Shown here: positions 59,970-64,000 of the stretch, piece by piece
Layout: each line of letters opens with the position of its first letter
Position numbering within the stretch: position 1 is the first letter of the stretch
Assembly: GCA_023428245.1 (NCBI GenBank)
Contig: JAEYYX010000035.1
Coordinates: forward strand, 1 to 64,000
DNA: 64,000 nt
DNA from: Pseudomonadota bacterium
GTDB lineage: Bacteria; Myxococcota_A; Polyangia; Polyangiales; Polyangiaceae
Reading direction: 5' to 3'
Made by a program: the position numbers and the translations under genes
Notes under the pieces: generated by a model
Seen by the model: the letters and a program-made list of their open reading frames with translations, nothing else
The model's database searches: none
What the model was told of the DNA's origin: nothing

Positions 59970-61367
59970 TCAGGCTCCCAGGCACGCCTCGATCTCCGGC
60001 ACGCTCTTCGGCGCGCTCGCGCTCAGAACCACGGGGTCCTGCCCCGTCACGAGCACGTCGTCTTCGATGCGGATGCCCCTGACGCCCCGGAAGCGCTCGA
60101 CCTCGGTCCAGCGGATCTGACGAGAAATTGTGCGGTCTTCTTTGGCGCGCCTGAGCAAGAGCGGCGAAAAATAGAGGCCCGGCTCGATGGTCACGACCAT
60201 GTCGGGCTCGAGAACGCGATTCAGGCGCAGCGCGCGGAAAGCGGGGTGATTGGCGCGCTGTCCCTCCGGTCCGTAGCCCGCCCTGTCTCCGAGATCTTCC
60301 ATGTCGTGGACATCGAGTCCGAGCAGGTGCCCGAGGCCGTGCGGAAAAAAGACGCTCAGGGCGCCCGAATCGAAGAGGTCTCGGGGAGCTCCATCGAGGA
60401 GACCAAGCCCTACGAGTTCCCCTGCCATCAGGAGGCAAGCTCTCTCATGGAGCTCACCATAGGAGACGCCCGCGCGAACTCCTGCGATAGCGTCAAGCTG
60501 GACGCGGAGCACCGCTTCGTATGCCTCCCTCTCGACGCCAGAGAAAGGCCCCGAAGTCGGCCAGGTCCGCGTCACATCTCCTGCAAATCCCTCGGGAGTT
60601 TCGCCCCCGACGTCGCACAATAGGAGGCCCGGTCCGAGCAGCCCGCCGGAGTCTGGCTGGTGCAAGACTTCGCCGCACATCGTGACGATCGAGCCATAAG
60701 CGGGCCGAAGAGCGCTCTCTCCGAGTCGCGCCTCCATCTGCGCTCGCACCTGGTACTCGCGAGAGGCGTGCCGAGTCGATCGCATGCCGTGTTCGTGGGC
60801 TTTGCCGCTCTCGTCTGCCGCAAAGCGCAATTGTTCAAGAGCGCAGGCGTCGTGCCTGATGCGCAGATCGACCATCACCTGCGCAAGCGCCTCGTCCGCA
60901 TCGACGAGCTCGGGGCCGGACTGAGCCTCGACGGTTCTGTCGAGGAGGGCCGAAAGCCAAAGCGCCGTCTCTTCGTCCTGAGGAGGCAACATCGCCATCC
61001 TGGGGCGAGGTTCAAAGTCGCCCAGCGGACGAACATCAAGCCCCAGCTCTTCGCTGAGCTCCTCATAGGTGGGCGGGGGGCCTGACCACAGAGCCTCCTC
61101 CGCGTCGCGCTCGAGGACGTAGAGTCGCTCGGCGCCGTCCTCGACGACGAAAAGCGCTCCCTCCAGGTGCCGACCTGTGAAGTAGAGGAAATGGCTCTCG
61201 GCCCGAAACGGGTACAGGTTGTGGGCGAAGTTCCGCGGGCGTGCGAAGCCGCTCGGCAAACAGATCGACTCGAGCCCATTTGGTTCGAGTTCTGCCAAGA
61301 GACGCGCTCGCCGGGCCTCGAAGGCGGCGCGCGGACTGCGCGGAGGCTCCCAAAATTGCGCTGACAT
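59970..61367 (-). CDS. pepP: Xaa-Pro aminopeptidase (M24B family)
   Basis: Removes N-terminal residues preceding proline; 465 residues. The pita-bread domain has metal ligands Asp in LLCDVGGETP and FAGDVTRTWP, His in FFPHGLGHLLGLDVHD, and Glu in VVTIEPGLYF and RGIRIEDDVLV. The N-terminal domain (about 1-170) opens FEARRARLLAEL and contains the aminopeptidase-P-like FLYFTGRHLEGALFV. It ends six bases from the NtrC-type regulator (convergent). Symbol assigned by family resemblance. Confidence 0.92.
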   Translation of the reverse strand: MSAQFWEPPRSPRAAFEARRARLLAELEPNGLESICLPSGFARPRNFAHNLYPFRAESHFLYFTGRHLEGALFVVEDGAERLYVLERDAEEALWSGPPPTYEELSEELGLDVRPLGDFEPRPRMAMLPPQDEETALWLSALLDRTVEAQSGPELVDADEALAQVMVDLRIRHDACALEQLRFAADESGKAHEHGMRSTRHASREYQVRAQMEARLGESALRPAYGSIVTMCGEVLHQPDSGGLLGPGLLLCDVGGETPEGFAGDVTRTWPTSGPFSGVEREAYEAVLRVQLDAIAGVRAGVSYGELHERACLLMAGELVGLGLLDGAPRDLFDSGALSVFFPHGLGHLLGLDVHDMEDLGDRAGYGPEGQRANHPAFRALRLNRVLEPDMVVTIEPGLYFSPLLLRRAKEDRTISRQIRWTEVERFRGVRGIRIEDDVLVTGQDPVVLSASAPKSVPEIEACLGA

Positions 61368-61427
61368 GACCTATAAAAAAACGAACCCCGAAAAGAGATA
61401 TCCCGTGCTTGAGTGGAGGCGATGTCA

Positions 61428-63236
61428 ATGCTGAGCCAAGAGCGTCCCGCCCATCTCGAGGTGAAAGACCTCGGCGTGGGGGTGGGCCTCCGGCCCAGAC
61501 ACTACCAGGAAATCCTAAGTGAGGGGCGTCCTGTCGGTTTTTTCGAAGCGATCAGCGAGAACTACATGGGCGGCGCCGCAAAGCCGCTCTACTTCCTCGA
61601 CCAAGTGCGCGAACGCTACCCTGTCGTCCTGCATGGTGTCTCGCTGTCCATAGGCGCCCCCGAAGAGCCCGATCGCGAGTACCTGGGGCGCCTCAAAAAG
61701 CTCGTCGACCGCATCAATCCGGCCTGGGTCACAGACCATTTTTGCTTCTCGAGCGTCGGCCGGACACACCTCCACGACCTACTCCCGCTGCCCTATACCG
61801 AAGAGATGGTGCAGCGGGTCGCGCGGCGTACCCGCTTCATCCAAGACTACCTTGAACGCCCCTTCGGGCTCGAAAACACCTCAAGCTACTTGGCCTATAC
61901 CCAAAGTGAGATGACCGAGTGGGAGTTCATCCGCGCGGTCCTCGAGGAAGCGGACATTGGCCTCTTGTTTGACGTCAACAACGTCTTCGTCTCCTCATTC
62001 AATCACGGCTTTCCCGCCCTCGAATTCATCCGCAGGGTTCCCCATGAGCGGATTCTCCAAATCCACATGGCCGGCCATACCCATCATGGAACACACATCA
62101 TCGACACCCACGTCGGCCCTTGTCCCGACCCCGTGATCCAGCTTTACGAAGAGACCATCCGCCTCGCTGGACCGGTCTCGACCCTCGTCGAATGGGACGA
62201 TCAGCTTCCTCCCTTTGCCGAGGTGCTGGGCGAAGCTGCGCGCATCGCAGATGCTCGAGACAGGGCGCTCCAGAAAGCAGTTTTTTCGCCGCGGTCCCTC
62301 TCATCCCCCCGCGTTTCCCGGCGCCCTGAGCCCCCATCTCCGAAGGTCCTCACGCGCGAAACGCCAGAGACGCATGCCTCTCCGGAACCCTTGACTGAGC
62401 TCCAAGCAGGTCTCAGCGCGTCCATTCTCCGCGCAACTCCCCTCGAGCTTGACCCACAAGAGCGAAGGCTGGCAGAGGTTCGGTTCACCGGGAACATTCG
62501 GCTCACTCCTGTCGACCAAATCGAGATCTACCGCCGCCAGTTTGTCCTGCGGCATGTGGACTCGCTCCGCGAAGATTTCCCCGGTCTTTTGGCGCTCTTC
62601 GGGGAAGAAAGCTTCGAAGAGCTCGTACTCCGCTACTTGGCCGCCCATCCTCCGGACGACTACTCGCTTCGGAGCCTCGGCTGGAAGCTGCCTCGATTCC
62701 TGCGAGAGAAAGCCCAGCTCAGAGGAGCAACCCTGGCTGATGCGCTCGGCCTCGAGCGAATGGATCCCGGGGAGAACTTAGCGCTTGCCCTCGAGATGGC
62801 CGAGCTCGAACTTGCGTACCTGCGCGCCTTCGACGCGCCACAAGCGAGCTATCTCGACTTCTCCGACTTACTCACGCTCTCGGCCGAGGCCTGGACGAGC
62901 GCCAAGTTCACGCTCGCGCCCTCCGTCTCCCTCCTCACCTTCGACTATCCTGTGACCGATTTGCGCCGCGCGCTTCTCCGCGCAGAGCCCAACCCGATCC
63001 TGTCTCGCGCACCAAGGCGCCTCGTCATTTATCGCCACAGAGACCTCGACCTCTATGACAAAGAGCTCTCGAAGGAAGCCTTTGAGCTCCTCCAGGGACT
63101 CGGCTGGGGGCAGCGCTTCGGAGAGGCTTGTCAGCGAGTTGCGGCGAGCGCCGAAGGCGCGGAAAAACGGCTCGAGAGCGGCCTCAGCTCCTGGTTCCGC
63201 GAGTGGACGGAGCGCGGGCTCTTCAGCGCCCCTTAG
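61428..63236 (+). CDS. Fusion of a DUF692/MNIO iron oxidase with a DUF2063 partner domain
   Basis: About 602 residues from the ATG at 61428, with GGAGG eight bases upstream. Residues 15-280 are a multinuclear non-heme iron oxidase (MNIO, HvfB/MbnB/TglH type): GVGLRPRHYQEIL, VVLHGVSLSIG, VTDHFCFSS, GLLFDVNNVFVSS, IHMAGHTHHG, IDTHVGPCPDP and LVEWDDQLPPF supply His, Asp and Glu ligands. After a Pro/Ser linker, residues 320-600 match DUF2063 (DQIEIYRRQFVLRHVDSLREDFP, FLREKAQ), normally a separate partner that binds the RiPP precursor. No precursor peptide is visible nearby. Confidence 0.82.
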   Translation: MLSQERPAHLEVKDLGVGVGLRPRHYQEILSEGRPVGFFEAISENYMGGAAKPLYFLDQVRERYPVVLHGVSLSIGAPEEPDREYLGRLKKLVDRINPAWVTDHFCFSSVGRTHLHDLLPLPYTEEMVQRVARRTRFIQDYLERPFGLENTSSYLAYTQSEMTEWEFIRAVLEEADIGLLFDVNNVFVSSFNHGFPALEFIRRVPHERILQIHMAGHTHHGTHIIDTHVGPCPDPVIQLYEETIRLAGPVSTLVEWDDQLPPFAEVLGEAARIADARDRALQKAVFSPRSLSSPRVSRRPEPPSPKVLTRETPETHASPEPLTELQAGLSASILRATPLELDPQERRLAEVRFTGNIRLTPVDQIEIYRRQFVLRHVDSLREDFPGLLALFGEESFEELVLRYLAAHPPDDYSLRSLGWKLPRFLREKAQLRGATLADALGLERMDPGENLALALEMAELELAYLRAFDAPQASYLDFSDLLTLSAEAWTSAKFTLAPSVSLLTFDYPVTDLRRALLRAEPNPILSRAPRRLVIYRHRDLDLYDKELSKEAFELLQGLGWGQRFGEACQRVAASAEGAEKRLESGLSSWFREWTERGLFSAP

Positions 63237-64000
63237 CCCACGATGTCGAAGGGATAGGTCCCGTCGGTGTAAGCCCGGCGCGCGATGCGATCTCTGAGTT
63301 CGTCTTCGTTGCGCGAGAGGTGCTCGAACTGGCGCCGTACGCGCTCTTCTGCTCCTCCCGTGAAAAGATTCGCGGCGTCGATCATGCGCTCAGCTCCGAC
63401 CGTCGACACCCGATGCACCTCCGTTTGGACGCGGATGAGGACTGAGAGCCAAACCGCGAGCTCAAGAGCAGCATTGGCGATCCTGCGATGCGCATGCTGA
63501 TGCTCGACGAACTCCGCGCCATGACTCGTAAATTGATGGCGCACCTGATTGCCGAGCTCACGCGTCAGAAGCTCTAGCGATCGCAATCGACAACCAGGCG
63601 CGCCTTCATTCGGAGGGACATGCCGCGACGTCCACAGCCTCTCCACGACGCCCTTGGGTCCTTCGGGCAAAGGCGAAGGGAGCGGCGGCAAGCTGACCTG
63701 AGGCCCACCTTTTCTGAGCTCCCGGGTGGCCTCGAGTACAACGAAGGACTCGAGCGCCAAGTCGGAGCCATCCAAAAGAGCGAGCGCTCGTGTATCCGCC
63801 CAGCGTCGCGACTGGGTCACGTCCCCCGAGAAGGCGGCCGCGCCGTGGAGCTCGCGGGTAGCGTCGAGGACGCGCGCAGAGATTCTGCTCGCGGCGAGGC
63901 GCGCGAGGCCGCGCTCCAAGGGGTCGGCTGCCCCTCCCCCATCGCCGATCCCGGCGACGAGATGAACCAGGCTCTGCAGTGCGAAGGCTTCCGAGAGGAG
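63233..64000 (-). CDS. Acyl-CoA dehydrogenase, C-terminal part (runs off the window)
   Basis: The frame is open to base 64000, so this is only the C-terminal 255 residues. The RGLARLAASRISARVLDATRELHGAAAFSGD stretch and ALALLDGSDLALESFVVLE match the helical C-terminal domain of acyl-CoA dehydrogenases, with a further C-terminal helical extension as in large FadE-type enzymes. Catalytic residues upstream are outside the window. It converges with the MNIO fusion; the two stop codons overlap by two to three bases (63233-63236). Confidence 0.7.
   Translation of the reverse strand, partial: LLSEAFALQSLVHLVAGIGDGGGAADPLERGLARLAASRISARVLDATRELHGAAAFSGDVTQSRRWADTRALALLDGSDLALESFVVLEATRELRKGGPQVSLPPLPSPLPEGPKGVVERLWTSRHVPPNEGAPGCRLRSLELLTRELGNQVRHQFTSHGAEFVEHQHAHRRIANAALELAVWLSVLIRVQTEVHRVSTVGAERMIDAANLFTGGAEERVRRQFEHLSRNEDELRDRIARRAYTDGTYPFDIVG

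Overview
The window is a high-GC, densely packed chromosomal segment. It most resembles a delta-proteobacterial or Myxococcota (Polyangia-like) genome. This placement is inference from gene content: NtrC-type enhancer-binding proteins, a fused CcoN-CcoO, Pro/Glu/Ala-rich linker proteins, AgmX/TonB-like lipoproteins, and multi-domain HEAT and LysM proteins. No rRNA, tRNA, CRISPR, insertion sequence or phage was found. The longest gene-free stretch is about 230 bases (57058-57288), and it is full of regulatory sites.

Layout. 1-4000: phosphate operon pstSCAB-phoU on the minus strand with a triple Pho box. 4000-9350: prfB-lysS-lolC-lolD on the minus strand, prfB carrying a programmed +1 frameshift. 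9450-11900: a Dabb protein, a SAP/TPR linker protein and ribF. 11942-14844: holA, then a ketoacyl synthase fused to a chain-length-factor-like domain. 14847-19840: glmU, a LysM lytic transglycosylase and an HtrA lipoprotein. 19912-24903: chemosensory operon cheA-cheW-cheW-cheR-cheB without local cheY or MCP. 25090-33700: a flavin monooxygenase, dus, hslR, a flavin reductase, an AcpH-like protein, an outer-membrane protein with a FadR regulator, and a nucleotide-sugar epimerase-like protein. 33711-38722: a class-V aminotransferase, comM, a divergent recA and an extensin-like peptidase. 38787-48101: mgtE, a MshEN/GAF/HEAT protein, a lipoprotein, an orphan NtrC-type regulator, an esterase lipoprotein and a NamZ-type muramidase.

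48262-59963 is the most interesting region. A complete cbb3 oxidase operon, ccoNO-ccoQ-ccoP-ccoG-ccoH-safE-ccoI-ccoS, runs leftward and is translationally coupled almost throughout. Just upstream lies a divergent pair: a soluble PAS histidine kinase that keeps the FixL heme histidine and oxygen-gating arginine, and an NtrC-family sigma54 activator in place of FixJ. I found sigma54 -24/-12 elements in front of ccoNO, the activator gene and a small CBS-domain gene at the far end of the oxidase operon. Each is preceded by copies of a 17-bp palindrome, best copy GGCGCACAATTTGCGCC. This looks like a self-contained FixL-NtrC-sigma54 oxygen-response circuit.

59970-64000: an Xaa-Pro aminopeptidase, a fusion of a DUF692/MNIO iron oxidase with its DUF2063 partner, and the C-terminal end of an acyl-CoA dehydrogenase cut by the window edge.
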